Below are positions 13,471 through 26,050 of a stretch of 64,000 nt of DNA, one piece after another. Under the pieces are notes generated by a model. That model was given only the letters and a program-made list of their open reading frames with translations, made no database searches and was not told where the DNA came from. This DNA comes from Allobosea sp. (GTDB taxonomy: Bacteria > Pseudomonadota > Alphaproteobacteria > Rhizobiales > Beijerinckiaceae): the NCBI RefSeq assembly GCF_017308075.1, contig NZ_JAFKFX010000027.1:186001-250000 (forward strand), read 5' to 3'. Numbering within the stretch: position 1 is the stretch's first letter; every line of letters starts with the position of its first letter. Position numbers and translations under genes: made by a program.

Positions 13471-13564
13471 GTCATGGCCGGGCTTGACCCGGCCATCTCT
13501 TGAAAGACGGGCGCCAGGCGGCGCGCTTTCGTCACGAGATGGCCGGGTCGAGCCCGGCCATGAC
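13471..13564. repeat. Intergenic palindromic repeat A (pair of inverted 29-base units)
   Basis: Unit 1 (13471-13499) and unit 2 (13536-13564) are reverse complements of each other with one mismatch. Each unit is itself a palindrome with arms ATGGCCGGG and CCCGGCCAT. The spacer also has partly complementary edges (TGAAAG and CTTTCGTCA). The element lies inside the infB-rbfA intergenic space, so it should be transcribed with the operon and can fold into very stable hairpins. It resembles the REP/BIME-like elements of Hyphomicrobiales genomes. Confidence 0.85.
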
Positions 13565-13582
13565 GCGGCGGCAAACGAACGC

Positions 13583-16416
<2,834 letters not shown>

Positions 16417-16420
<4 letters not shown>

Positions 16421-17145
16421 TCCGCTTTCGGTCCTGCCGGTTCGGTCTTCGTTTGATCTGCAGCGTCGGATTCCGCCGGGTCGATAATCGGCGTCCCGCC
16501 AGCATCGTCCGTCCGAAAGCGGACGAGCCGACGCCAGCGCGAGAGGAAGCCCTCGGTCGCCGGTCCCGGAACAAGGGCTGCATGTATCACATGCTCACGC
16601 CCTAACGCCAGTTCCAGTTCTGCCGCCGCGAAAATCGCGACGACCGGGATGTTGCGCGGCTTCAGCCCGGCCTCGGCGCGGATCGCGGCGGCCCGCCGCA
16701 GCGCCTGGCCGATCTTGCGCTTGCCGTCCTCAGCACCATCGCTCGCGGCGATGATCGCCGCTGCCTGGCCCGAACCGGCGAGCGCCTCGACCTTGCCGAA
16801 GCCGCTCGAAACCAGGCCGGCCTTGTTGGCCATGGCCAGGGCCTGGATCGCATCGCGCACCATCAGCGCGTCGACCTCGTCGGCCAGCGTCGCCGAAACC
16901 GCGACCTTCTGCTTCAACGAGCGCTCGAAGGCCTTGCGCTTCACCGCCTGGCCGACCGCAGCGGCGCTCAGCCCGACCCAGACGCCACGCCCCGGCAACT
17001 TACGCCGGAGATCGGGCACCAATATGTCGCCGGGGCCGACGACGAAACGGATCAGGTCCTCGGGAGCGCGCGCCTGGCGCGTCACCACGCAGGTCCGTTC
17101 CTGGGCCTTGTCCGCTCGGGCTTCGCGCTCGACCCGCGGCGCCAT
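16417..17145 (-). CDS. YlxR-family RNA-binding protein fused to an L7Ae-like domain
   Basis: A 242-residue protein. The first 90 or so residues match the YlxR (DUF448) fold: [20 protein letters not shown], then [14 protein letters not shown]. From about residue 95 to 190 there is an L7Ae/L30e-like part ([21 protein letters not shown]), and the last 50 residues are polar. This two-domain form is usual in alphaproteobacteria, where it is annotated simply as RNA-binding protein. It lies between nusA and infB as in nearly all bacteria. Its role is uncertain; YlxR has been linked to RNase P and transcription of translation genes in other phyla. Confidence 0.9.
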
Positions 17146-17182
17146 GGCGCGGTCTCCGGCTTTCGTCCTCAGGCTCTTGTCC

Positions 17183-18775
17183 TCAGGCCTGCGCCTCTTC
17201 CTCGGCGTCGGTTTCGGCAGCCGGCTCCGGCGCCTCGACCCAGCCCGCCTTGATGCGGGCGGCCATCACCATCGCCTCGGCGTCCTGACGCGACAGATCG
17301 AAACCGTCGAGATAGCCGGAATGGCGGGTGGTCTCGCCATCCTTGCGCTCGGTCCAGCCGACGAGGTCGTCAGTGGCGCAGCCGGCAAGGTCCTCGACGC
17401 TCTTCACGTCGTTCTCGCCGAGCGCGACCATCATCGCGGTGGTGACGCCCTCGACCTCGCGCAGCTCGTCCTCGACGCCGAGCGCCCGACGCTTCTCGTC
17501 GAACTCGGCCTCGATGGCGGCGAGATAGTCCTGGGCGCGCGTCTGGATCTCGGCGGCGGTATCCTCGTCGAAGCCCTCGATGGAAGAGAGCTCGGACGGC
17601 TCGACATAAGCGACCTCCTCGACCGAGCGGAAGCCTTCCGAGGCGAGCAGCTGGCCGACCGTCTCGTCGACATTGAGCGCGTTCATGAAGATCTCCGTGC
17701 GCTGCACGAACTCCTTCTGGCGGCGCTCGGATTCCTCGGCCTCGGTCAGGATGTCGATATCCCAGCCGGTGAGCTGCGAGGCGAGACGGACGTTCTGGCC
17801 ACGGCGGCCGATGGCGAGCGAGAGCTGCTCGTCAGGCACCACGACCTCGATCTTGTCGGCCTCCTCGTCGAGCACGACCTTGGCGACTTCCGCCGGCTGC
17901 AGCGCGTTGACGACGAAGGTCGCGACATCGGGCGACCACGGGATGATGTCGATCTTCTCGCCCTGCAGCTCGCCGACCACGGCCTGCACGCGCGAGCCGC
18001 GCATGCCGACGCAGGCACCGACCGGGTCGATCGAGGAATCGCGCGAGATCACGGCGATCTTGGCGCGCGAACCTGGGTCGCGGGCGACGGCTTTGACTTC
18101 GACAATCCCGTCATAGATCTCCGGCACTTCCTGGCCGAAGAGCTTGGCCATGAACTGCGGATGGGTGCGCGACAGGAAGATCTGCGGGCCGCGCGGCTCG
18201 CGGCGCACATCGTAGACATAGGCGCGGGCGCGGTCGCCGACCTTGAAGGTCTCGCGCGGGATCATCTCGTCGCGGCGGATGATCGCCTCGCCGCGGCCGA
18301 GATCGACGAAGACATTGCCGTATTCAACGCGCTTGACGGCGCCGTTGACGATCTCGCCGATGCGATCCTTGTATTCGTCATACTGACGATCGCGCTCGGC
18401 CTCGCGCACCTTCTGCACGATGACCTGCTTGGCCGACTGGGCGGCGATGCGGCCAAAATCGAAGGGCGGCAGCGGATCGGCGATGACGTCGCCGACCTGG
18501 GCGGCCGGGTTGTGACGCTTGGCCTCGTCGACGGTGATCTCGGTGGCGCCGTTCTCGACGAGGTCGACGACCTGGAGATGACGCGCCAGGCGCAGCTCGC
18601 CGGACTTGGTGTTGATCTCGGCATGGACATCGGTCTCGGCGCCGTAGCGCGAGCGCGCCGCCTTGGCGATAGCGTCCTGCATCGCGTCGATCACGATCTG
18701 ACGGTCGATCGACTTCTCGCGGGCGACGGCGTCTGCGATCTGCAGCAGTTCGAGCCTGTTGGCGCTGACAGCCAT
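17183..18775 (-). CDS. nusA: Transcription termination/antitermination factor NusA
   Basis: Binds RNA polymerase and nascent RNA, modulating pausing, termination and antitermination. The 530-residue protein has the NusA N-terminal domain (ELLQIADAVAREKSIDRQIV), an S1 domain, two KH domains with DPVGACVGMRGSRVQAV and SLAIGRRGQNVRLA, and two C-terminal helix-hairpin acidic repeats ending in EEEAQA. ATG at 18775 (MAVSANRLEL) is chosen because GAGGAG is eight bases upstream and homologues start here; the frame is open much further. It begins five bases after rimP, so the two are tightly coupled. Confidence 0.97.
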   Translation of the reverse strand: MAVSANRLELLQIADAVAREKSIDRQIVIDAMQDAIAKAARSRYGAETDVHAEINTKSGELRLARHLQVVDLVENGATEITVDEAKRHNPAAQVGDVIADPLPPFDFGRIAAQSAKQVIVQKVREAERDRQYDEYKDRIGEIVNGAVKRVEYGNVFVDLGRGEAIIRRDEMIPRETFKVGDRARAYVYDVRREPRGPQIFLSRTHPQFMAKLFGQEVPEIYDGIVEVKAVARDPGSRAKIAVISRDSSIDPVGACVGMRGSRVQAVVGELQGEKIDIIPWSPDVATFVVNALQPAEVAKVVLDEEADKIEVVVPDEQLSLAIGRRGQNVRLASQLTGWDIDILTEAEESERRQKEFVQRTEIFMNALNVDETVGQLLASEGFRSVEEVAYVEPSELSSIEGFDEDTAAEIQTRAQDYLAAIEAEFDEKRRALGVEDELREVEGVTTAMMVALGENDVKSVEDLAGCATDDLVGWTERKDGETTRHSGYLDGFDLSRQDAEAMVMAARIKAGWVEAPEPAAETDAEEEAQA

Positions 18776-18780
18776 TGCAC

Positions 18781-19497
18781 TCACTCCTCTTCTTCTCGGT
18801 TCTGCTCGGAAGACGGCTTCTTGCCCTTGGCCGGCTTGCGGGCCTTGGGGTCGCGCGGCCCCAGCGACTTGCCGCGCCCGGGCACGGGCATCGCGATCTC
18901 GTCGGCCGGAGGCATTTCCGGCGGCAGGCCGGATTTGCCGCGCCGGAGCGATTCGGTGACCAGCGCATCGGTCAGCACCAGCCGCGCCTCGTCGATCATC
19001 CGCATGGGGATCGCGACGTCGCGCTCCTCCTCGGATTTCGCATCGTCGCGGCTGAGCAGGACCTCGGCACCGGCGACACCGCGCAGGATGCCGCGGAAGC
19101 GCTTGCGTCCGGCGACGGGCTCGACGGTCTCGATCTTGGCGAGATGGCCGGCCCAACGCTCGAAATCAGCCGGGCGGACCAGCGGCCTGTCGATGCCGGG
19201 CGACGAAACCTCGAGATGATACGCCGCCTGAATGGGGTCGTCGACATCGAGAGCCGGCGAAACCGCCTGGCTGACAGCTTCGCAGCCCTCGACGGTCATG
19301 GTGCCGTCCGGCTTTTCGGCCATGATCTGCAAGGTGCAGCCGTTCTGGGCGGTGATGCGGACACGCACCAGCCGATAGCCGATATCGGCTATCGCCGGCT
19401 CCACGATCGCGGCGACACGCGCCGCGACGCCGGTCTCGACGACGATCCGCTGTTCCTGATCCTGCATGTCCTGCTCGCCCATTGCCCGGCTCGCCAT
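18781..19497 (-). CDS. rimP: Ribosome maturation factor RimP
   Basis: Needed for 30S subunit maturation. The N-terminal alpha/beta domain ([24 protein letters not shown]) with the family motif [14 protein letters not shown] is present. The C-terminal Sm-like domain has an extended basic, lysine-rich tail ([21 protein letters not shown]) that is longer than in E. coli. Several starts are possible: GTG 19500, ATG 19497 and ATG 19482. 19497 is given; 19482 has GAG at a slightly better distance. It is the first gene of the operon. Its leader contains a terminator-like hairpin and a likely promoter. Confidence 0.93.
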   Translation of the reverse strand: MASRAMGEQDMQDQEQRIVVETGVAARVAAIVEPAIADIGYRLVRVRITAQNGCTLQIMAEKPDGTMTVEGCEAVSQAVSPALDVDDPIQAAYHLEVSSPGIDRPLVRPADFERWAGHLAKIETVEPVAGRKRFRGILRGVAGAEVLLSRDDAKSEEERDVAIPMRMIDEARLVLTDALVTESLRRGKSGLPPEMPPADEIAMPVPGRGKSLGPRDPKARKPAKGKKPSSEQNREEEE

Positions 19498-19551
19498 CAC
19501 CTCGCCTGCGGCGCCGATGGCGGCCGCTGCGCCCGGACGGCTTCGGCCAAC

Positions 19552-19581
19552 AAAAAAGAGCGGGCCGGTGGGCCCGCTCTT
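19552..19581 (-). terminator. Terminator-like hairpin in the rimP operon leader (possible attenuator)
   Basis: A perfect 11-bp stem (19556-19566 with 19571-19581, four-base loop) is followed on the minus strand by six Ts (complement of the A run at 19552-19557). It has every mark of an intrinsic terminator. It lies about 55 bases before the rimP start and downstream of a plausible promoter at 19621-19649, with no minus-strand gene upstream to terminate. Confidence 0.8.
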
Positions 19582-19620
19582 GATCGCCGGCTTACACCGA
19601 AACCAGAGCTGTTGGCGCCC

Positions 19621-19649
19621 TATCTAGTCCTGTTCGGCGCATCTTGCAA
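19621..19649 (-). promoter_or_regulatory. Candidate promoter of the rimP-nusA-infB operon
   Basis: Read on the minus strand, TTGCAA (19644-19649) and TAGATA (19621-19626) are separated by exactly 17 bases. Transcription would start near 19614, giving a leader of about 115 bases that contains the terminator-like hairpin. This is a visual match only. Confidence 0.4.
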
Positions 19650-19747
19650 GTTGCATGGCGGCACGGCGCGGTTTCGATCGTTCCGCTAACCGGCTGGTCA
19701 TTCTTGTCTGCTAGCCTTTCGCCCGTCCTGGTGAAGAGGTTGCGTTG

Positions 19748-20836
19748 ATGAGTCCCGTCGGAGCGCTGCTGCGCGACCTCGAAACAACGATGGCGCGCGG
19801 GTCCAGCGAGGAGCGCGCCGCCATCCTGGCAAAGCTGACCGAGCTGTTCCTGAGCACGGCCGCCGGCATGGCCGAGGACCAGATCAGCGTCTTCGATGTT
19901 GTCATCGGCCGTCTCGCGCGCGCAATCGAGCTGCGCGCGCGCATCGAATTGTCGGAGCGCCTTTCGGAGGTGCCGAACGCGCCGAGCGGCGTCGTGCGCC
20001 AGCTCGCCCTCGACGAGATCGCGGTCGCCCGGCCGGTGCTGGTCGCCTCGCCGCGCCTCAGCGACAACGACCTCGTCGCGATCTCGGCCGCCAAGGGCCG
20101 CGACCACATGCTCGCCATCACCGAGCGGCCGGATCTCGGCGAACCGGTGACCGATTTCCTGATCCTGCGCGGCGGCCGCGTCGTCACCCATGCGGTCGCG
20201 GCGAACCCGAGCGCGCGCTTCTCACGCCATGGCATGGGCGTGCTGGTGATGCGCGCCGCCCAGGACGACGCCCTGCAGGCGACGCTGGGCACCCGCGCCG
20301 ACGTGCCGGCCGACCTCACCGATCAGCTCCTGACCGCGGCCAAGAACTCCGCCCGGCGGCGGCTCGAAGCCTCGCTGGAACCCGCCATGGCCGGCGTCGT
20401 CGCCGGCGCCGTCGAGCGCAGCGCCGAAACCGTGTCGTCGGAAAGCGAGATCGGCGACGATCTCGGCAAGTTCGGCGCGGCACTCGCCGACATCAAGGCC
20501 CTCAACGAGACCGGCAAGCTCGACGAAGCCATGGTCGCGCACTATGCCGCGTCCGGCGCCGCGGAACATGCGATCTGCGGCGTCGCGGTGCTCGCCGGGC
20601 TCTCCCTGCCCGCGACCGAGCAGATCGTCTTCGGGCCGGATCGCGACGCCGTGCTGCTGGTGGCGCGCGGCATGGGCTGGTCCTGGGAGACCACCAAGAC
20701 GCTGATCCAACTGCGCAAGGGCGACGGCAAGTCAGCGCCGGTCCTCGAGCGGGCGCAGATCAGCTTCCGCAACCTGACCCCGACGACGGCCCAGCGCGTG
20801 CTCGGCTTCCTCAGGATGCGCGACGGAACGCCGTGA
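19748..20836 (+). CDS. DUF2336 domain-containing protein
   Basis: A 362-residue, mostly helical soluble protein without a signal peptide or membrane segments. The N-terminal two thirds (LLRDLETTMARGSSEERAAIL and LARAIELRARIELSERLSE, then VARPVLVASPRLSDNDLVAI) follows the alphaproteobacterial DUF2336 pattern, probably a helical-repeat fold. The C-terminal third (HAICGVAVLAGLSLPATEQIVF then GDGKSAPVLERAQISFR) belongs to the same family. No catalytic motif is seen. ATG at 19748 is preferred to the TTG just before it; GAAGAGG lies eight bases upstream. It is divergent from rimP and its last 26 bases overlap the end of trmB on the other strand. Confidence 0.85.
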   Translation: MSPVGALLRDLETTMARGSSEERAAILAKLTELFLSTAAGMAEDQISVFDVVIGRLARAIELRARIELSERLSEVPNAPSGVVRQLALDEIAVARPVLVASPRLSDNDLVAISAAKGRDHMLAITERPDLGEPVTDFLILRGGRVVTHAVAANPSARFSRHGMGVLVMRAAQDDALQATLGTRADVPADLTDQLLTAAKNSARRRLEASLEPAMAGVVAGAVERSAETVSSESEIGDDLGKFGAALADIKALNETGKLDEAMVAHYAASGAAEHAICGVAVLAGLSLPATEQIVFGPDRDAVLLVARGMGWSWETTKTLIQLRKGDGKSAPVLERAQISFRNLTPTTAQRVLGFLRMRDGTP

Positions 20837-21503
20837 GATAGCTGGGCACCCGCCCCTCCCTCACCGCCTTGGCCTCGTAGCGGGTGCGGATCCAGCCCGG
20901 ATAGGGTCGGCGCCAGTCGTCGGCGCTCTCGTCGGCCCAGTCGAAATCGGGCGAGGCGAGCAGCCGGGCCAGCGTCCAGCCGACATAGTCGTCGATATCG
21001 CTGGCGAAGCGGAAGCGGCCGCCCGGCCGCAAGGCGCGCGCCAGCAGGCCAAGCGTGCGCTCCGAGACGAAGCGACGCTTGCGCTGGCGCCGCTTCGGCC
21101 AGGGATCGGGATAGAGCAGGTCGACCGCGTCCAGGCTGCCGGCCGGCAGGCGCGGCAGCATCAGGGCGGCATCGCCATCCCAGAGCCTGACATTGCGCAG
21201 CCCCTCGCGCTCGATCACCGCCAGGAACTTCGCCATGCCGTTGATGAAGGGCTCGCAGCCGATGAAGCCGATCTGCGGGTTCTCGCGCATGCGGTGCAGC
21301 AGATGCTCGCCGCCGCCGAAGCCGATCTCGAGGCGAACGGCCTCGACGGGAACCGGAAACAGGCTGGCAAGGTCAACGATCTCGCCCTCCGGCAGGCGCA
21401 GGCGCGGCAGCACGTCGGCGATCCGGCCGGCCTGGCCCTCGCGCAGGCCCTTGCCCTTGCGCCGGCCGAAAAAGGCCCGGTCTGGATCGTGCTGATCTGT
21501 CAT
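20811..21503 (-). CDS. trmB: tRNA (guanosine(46)-N7)-methyltransferase TrmB
   Basis: Methylates N7 of G46 in tRNA variable loops using SAM. The 230-residue protein has the SAM-binding motif LEIGFGGGEHLLH, the later GCEPFINGMAKFL, and the family-specific LYPDPWPKRRQRKRRFV. ATG at 21503 (MTDQHDPDR) is chosen over an extension to 21539. It lies downstream of metK on the same strand, but a strong intrinsic terminator (21521-21553) separates them, so it either depends on readthrough or has its own promoter. Its 3' end overlaps DUF2336 tail-to-tail. Confidence 0.96.
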   Translation of the reverse strand: MTDQHDPDRAFFGRRKGKGLREGQAGRIADVLPRLRLPEGEIVDLASLFPVPVEAVRLEIGFGGGEHLLHRMRENPQIGFIGCEPFINGMAKFLAVIEREGLRNVRLWDGDAALMLPRLPAGSLDAVDLLYPDPWPKRRQRKRRFVSERTLGLLARALRPGGRFRFASDIDDYVGWTLARLLASPDFDWADESADDWRRPYPGWIRTRYEAKAVREGRVPSYLTAFRRAS

Positions 21504-21520
21504 CGCCGCCGTCCTGACGA

Positions 21521-21553
21521 AAGAAAATGGCCGGGGCACCCTGCCCCGGCCAT
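21521..21553 (-). terminator. Intrinsic terminator of metK
   Basis: A 12-bp perfect stem (21527-21538 with 21542-21553, loop of three) is followed on the minus strand by TTTTCTTTC. It lies 27 bases after the metK stop and 18 bases before the trmB start. Confidence 0.8.
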
Positions 21554-21579
21554 GGTGATCGAGAATGCCGAAGCGCAGA

Positions 21580-22785
<1,206 letters not shown>

Positions 22786-22822
22786 AGGCGGTATCCTCGT
22801 TGGCGGAATCGTCCAGGCAGCC

Positions 22823-22865
22823 GCAGGCGCGCCTGCAGGATTGCAAAAACGCGCAGCGTCTTTGC
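22823..22865 (-). promoter_or_regulatory. Two tandem hairpins in the metK leader
   Basis: On the minus strand a 10-bp stem with one G-T pair and a three-base loop (22843-22865) is followed by a short GC palindrome (22823-22836), all between the HTH gene and metK. I could not match it to SAM-I, SAM-II, SAM-V or SAH riboswitch consensus, so it is listed only as possible leader structure. Confidence 0.35.
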
Positions 22866-22944
22866 AGCGGAAACGTTCGCCGTCAAGGCCGGATAGTGAT
22901 TTGAGAAATGATTCGTTCGACAAGGCGAACGAAGCGAGCCCGAT

Positions 22945-23358
22945 TCAGGCGTTTTCCTCGCCTTCTTCGGCCAGGGCCTCGACGAGATCGACGATGCGCC
23001 GGCGAACCCGGCTGCTCTTGATCTTGATGAAGGCCTTGGTCAGCTGGACGCCCTCGCTGGTGGCGAGGAAGTCCGAGACATAGGTCGTCGCGGACATGTC
23101 CGCGAAGCCGCCTTCGGGCATGTCGCCGCTCGGCGCCCCCTCGAAGAAGAAGGACACCGGCACATCGAGCATCTTGGCGATCTGCTGCAGGCGGCTGGCG
23201 CTGATCCGGTTGGCGCCCTTCTCATATTTCTGCACCTGCTGGAAAGTCAGTCCGAGGGCCTCGCCGAGCTTCTCCTGGCTGACGCCGGCAAGCATGCGGC
23301 GCATGCGCACGCGGCTGCCGACATGGCGATCGATCGGGTTGGGGACTTTCTTCAACAT
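22945..23358 (-). CDS. XRE-family helix-turn-helix regulator (PraR-like)
   Basis: A 137-residue regulator. Residues 10-70 form the Cro/C1-type HTH, RMRRMLAGVSQEKLGEAL then TFQQVQKYEKGANRISASRL. A linker (VSFFFEGAP) and a helical C-terminal part (AFIKIKSSRVRRRIVDLVEAL) follow. The sequence closely resembles the rhizobial PraR/phage-repressor-like regulators, which control quorum sensing and attachment there; that role is not shown here. The lnt-HTH-metK order is, from memory, conserved in Hyphomicrobiales. It is separated from lnt by 116 bases and from metK by 159 bases, so it may share a transcript with metK. Confidence 0.85.
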   Translation of the reverse strand: MLKKVPNPIDRHVGSRVRMRRMLAGVSQEKLGEALGLTFQQVQKYEKGANRISASRLQQIAKMLDVPVSFFFEGAPSGDMPEGGFADMSATTYVSDFLATSEGVQLTKAFIKIKSSRVRRRIVDLVEALAEEGEENA

Positions 23359-23474
23359 CGGTGCTGCCGGCCTCGCGTTCCGTCATTCCTCGTACCGCCC
23401 GGTGTGAGCGGCACGTAGCGACCACGACCGTACCTCATAGCAGGTGTCGATCGACGGGAAGGTTCCAAACGGGA

Positions 23475-25073
23475 TCACTTGCGCCGTGGCCATAGCCCAA
23501 ACAGCAGGGAGGTTACAATCAGGCATGCAAAAAAAACATCCCCGAAGCGCGAATAGGGTGTCGGCGGCCCGGCCCGCGGCAGACTCGCATCGAGCACACC
23601 GGACTCGCCCAGCGCCAAGGCGGCGCGAACCCGGCCATGGCCGTCGAGCACGGCCGATATCCCGGTATTGGCGACGCGGACCAGCGGCAGCCCTTCCTCG
23701 ATCGCCCGCAGCCGCGCCTGCGCCAGGTGCTGATAGGGACCACTGGTCCGGCCGAACCAACCGTCATTGGTCAGATTGAGGATATAGCCCGGCCTCGGCC
23801 CGCTCGGCATCGCGGCGCCCGGAAAGACGACCTCGTAGCAGATCAGGGCGGCCGCCGGCGGCAGCCCGCGCACCTGGAGTGGCGTGCGCCGCGTGCCGGA
23901 GGCGAAGCCGCCGGGCACCGAGACGAACTCGGACAGGCCGACGGCCCGGATCAGGCGCTCGAGAAAGGGCGGCAGATATTCGCCGAAGGGCACGAGGTGC
24001 ACCTTGTCGTAGCTGCCGGCGATCACACCTTCGTCATCGACGACCTGGATCGAATTGTAGATCGGCGGCCGGCTCTCGCCGGGCAGCACCTCGCCGGCGC
24101 GCGCCGCGCCAGTAATCAGGGTCGCACCGGGCGGCAGCAGGGCCGCTATCCGCGCCAGCGCCTGCGGCGTCCGCCCCAGCAGAAAGGGAAAAGCCGATTC
24201 CGGCCAGATCAGATGGGTGACGTCCTGCACGCCCAGCGTCTTCGGTCCGGTCGCCCGATCGCTCAGCGCGAGATAGCGCGCCAGGATCATCTCGCTGTTG
24301 CTCGGGCTGAACTTGGCGTCCTGCGGCAGGTTCGGCTGCATCAGGCGCAGCTTCACGCCCGCAACCGCGGCCGTCGGCCCGGCAGGCACGCGCCAGGCGC
24401 CGAAAGCGGCCATGGCGGCGAGCGCGACGACGGCGAGCCCGGTCGGCTGCCAGCGCGCCCTTGCGGTCTCGCCCGTTCCGAGCGCCGCCGGCGCGGCCCC
24501 GATCGCCACCGCGAGAAGCGTCAGCCCGTAGAGCCCGACCAGCGAGGCGCTCTGCGCCAGCCATTCCGGCCCCGCCAGCATCATGCCGTAGACGTTCCAG
24601 GGAAAGCCGGTGAGCACATGGCCGCGCAGCCACTCGCTCAGCGCCAACATCGCCGCGAGCACGAGGATGCGCCCTGCTCCCGACGGCCAGAACAGCCGGG
24701 CGAAACCGAAGCCGAGCGCCGGGAAAAGCGCCAGGAAGGCCGGCAGCGCCACGACGCCGAGCGGCATCGCCCAGGCGAATTTGTCGGCTTCGACCAGAAA
24801 GGCGGCGCCGAGCCACCAGAGCCCGGCGAGATGGTAGCCGAAGCCCCACCACCAGCCGGCGAGCGCGGCGGCACGGAAGCGGCCAGCCCGGCTGTCGGCG
24901 ACCGCACCATCGATCAGCCAGACCGCCACGGTCATCGGCACGACGAGAAGCGGCCAGAGATCGAGCGGCGCCAGGGCGAGAGCGCCGCTCGCGCCTGCCG
25001 CGAGGGCGATCAGGCGCTTCGGCCAGCCCCAGGCGAGGATGACGCGATCGGCCAGAGCCGCCAGTGCCGTCAT
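23475..25073 (-). CDS. lnt: Apolipoprotein N-acyltransferase Lnt
   Basis: Adds the third acyl chain to the N-terminal cysteine of outer-membrane lipoproteins. The 532-residue protein has about six N-terminal membrane segments (through roughly residue 215), then the periplasmic nitrilase-like domain with catalytic Glu in WPESAFPF, Lys in YDKVHLVPFGEY and Cys in LICYEVVFP, and one C-terminal membrane segment. All three catalytic residues are present. Its start overlaps the corC stop by four bases (ATGA), completing the phoH-ybeY-corC-lnt overlapping operon. Confidence 0.97.
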   Translation of the reverse strand: MTALAALADRVILAWGWPKRLIALAAGASGALALAPLDLWPLLVVPMTVAVWLIDGAVADSRAGRFRAAALAGWWWGFGYHLAGLWWLGAAFLVEADKFAWAMPLGVVALPAFLALFPALGFGFARLFWPSGAGRILVLAAMLALSEWLRGHVLTGFPWNVYGMMLAGPEWLAQSASLVGLYGLTLLAVAIGAAPAALGTGETARARWQPTGLAVVALAAMAAFGAWRVPAGPTAAVAGVKLRLMQPNLPQDAKFSPSNSEMILARYLALSDRATGPKTLGVQDVTHLIWPESAFPFLLGRTPQALARIAALLPPGATLITGAARAGEVLPGESRPPIYNSIQVVDDEGVIAGSYDKVHLVPFGEYLPPFLERLIRAVGLSEFVSVPGGFASGTRRTPLQVRGLPPAAALICYEVVFPGAAMPSGPRPGYILNLTNDGWFGRTSGPYQHLAQARLRAIEEGLPLVRVANTGISAVLDGHGRVRAALALGESGVLDASLPRAGPPTPYSRFGDVFFACLIVTSLLFGLWPRRK

Positions 25074-26050
25074 GACGCGTCCGGTGCGGCGGCCTCGCCG
25101 GCCGCGACCTCGCTACGGCGATGGATGCGCAGGCGCTTGACGCGGCGGGGATCGGCGTCGAGCACCTCGAATTCGAGGCCTTCCGGCCCCTTGATCAGTT
25201 CGCCGCGTGCCGGCACGCGCCCGGCCAGGGTCACGATCAGCCCGCCGAGCGTATCGACCTCCTCAGCGACCTCTGCCCGCGAGAGATCGATGCCGGTGGC
25301 TTCGTTCAACTCCTCCAGCGTCGCGCGCGCATCGGCGATGAAGCGGTTCTCGCCGGCCGGCGCGATGGTCGGCGCCTCGTCATGATCGTGCTCGTCCTCG
25401 ATGTCGCCGACGACGATCTCGATCAGGTCCTCGATCGAGACCAGCCCGTCGGTGCCGCCGTACTCGTCGATCACCAGCGCGATATGGGTCCGCGTCGCCT
25501 GCATCCGGACGAGGAGGTCGACCGCCGGCATCGAGGGTGGGACGTAGAGCACCGGGCGCAGGATGTTCGCCTGCGCCAGCGTCGCCGAGAGATCGACGGC
25601 ACCGAGATCGGGAACCGCCTCGCCCTCGCCACCCCGGCCGGGCTTCGCGCACGCCGCGAGAAAGTCGAGGAAATCGCGGATATGGATCATGCCGCGCGGA
25701 TCGTCGAGTGTCTCGCCATAGACCGGAAGGCGGGAATGACCGGCGCTGCGGAACAGGGCGAGCAGCCCCGCCAGCGTGGCATCGAGGGAAACCGCGATGA
25801 TGTCGGCGCGCGGCACCATGACATCGTCGACCCGGCGCTCGCGCAAGCTGAGCACATTGGAGAGCATCGCCCGTTCCTGCGGGCTGATGTCGGCGATCCC
25901 GCCGCTTCCCTGCGCCAGGGCCTCGGTGATCTCCTCGCGGACGGAGCCGCCATGGCGCAGGCCGAGCCGATCGAGGAACTGGCCGAGCCAATGGGTCAGG
26001 CCGCGGCCGGCGGGCTCGGAGGTGGTGCTAGGTCGAGGGTCGTCGCTCAT
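25070..26050 (-). CDS. CorC/HlyC-type CBS-domain protein
   Basis: A 326-residue cytosolic protein with a CBS-domain pair ([17 protein letters not shown] and the second repeat around [20 protein letters not shown]) and a C-terminal transporter-associated (CorC_HlyC) domain ([26 protein letters not shown]). It lacks the N-terminal DUF21 membrane domain, as in E. coli YbeX. YbeX/CorC has been linked to magnesium or cobalt efflux and to ribosome metabolism; which role applies here is unknown. It overlaps ybeY upstream and lnt downstream by four bases each. Confidence 0.9.
   Translation of the reverse strand: MSDDPRPSTTSEPAGRGLTHWLGQFLDRLGLRHGGSVREEITEALAQGSGGIADISPQERAMLSNVLSLRERRVDDVMVPRADIIAVSLDATLAGLLALFRSAGHSRLPVYGETLDDPRGMIHIRDFLDFLAACAKPGRGGEGEAVPDLGAVDLSATLAQANILRPVLYVPPSMPAVDLLVRMQATRTHIALVIDEYGGTDGLVSIEDLIEIVVGDIEDEHDHDEAPTIAPAGENRFIADARATLEELNEATGIDLSRAEVAEEVDTLGGLIVTLAGRVPARGELIKGPEGLEFEVLDADPRRVKRLRIHRRSEVAAGEAAAPDAS

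Noticed and set aside
13471-13564. Repeat A as a CRISPR or insertion-sequence end
   Set aside because: Only two units, inverted rather than direct, with no spacers and no transposase; it fits a palindromic intergenic repeat.
16649-19219. Very long plus-strand open frame opposite nusA and ylxR
   Set aside because: Mirror of GC-rich coding sequence in nusA; the product is Asp/Leu-rich without domain motifs, and the opposite strand carries conserved NusA motifs throughout.
19582-19747. tRNA gene expected before rimP, by analogy with metY in E. coli
   Set aside because: No cloverleaf-like arms or T-loop GTTCGA motif are visible on the minus strand.
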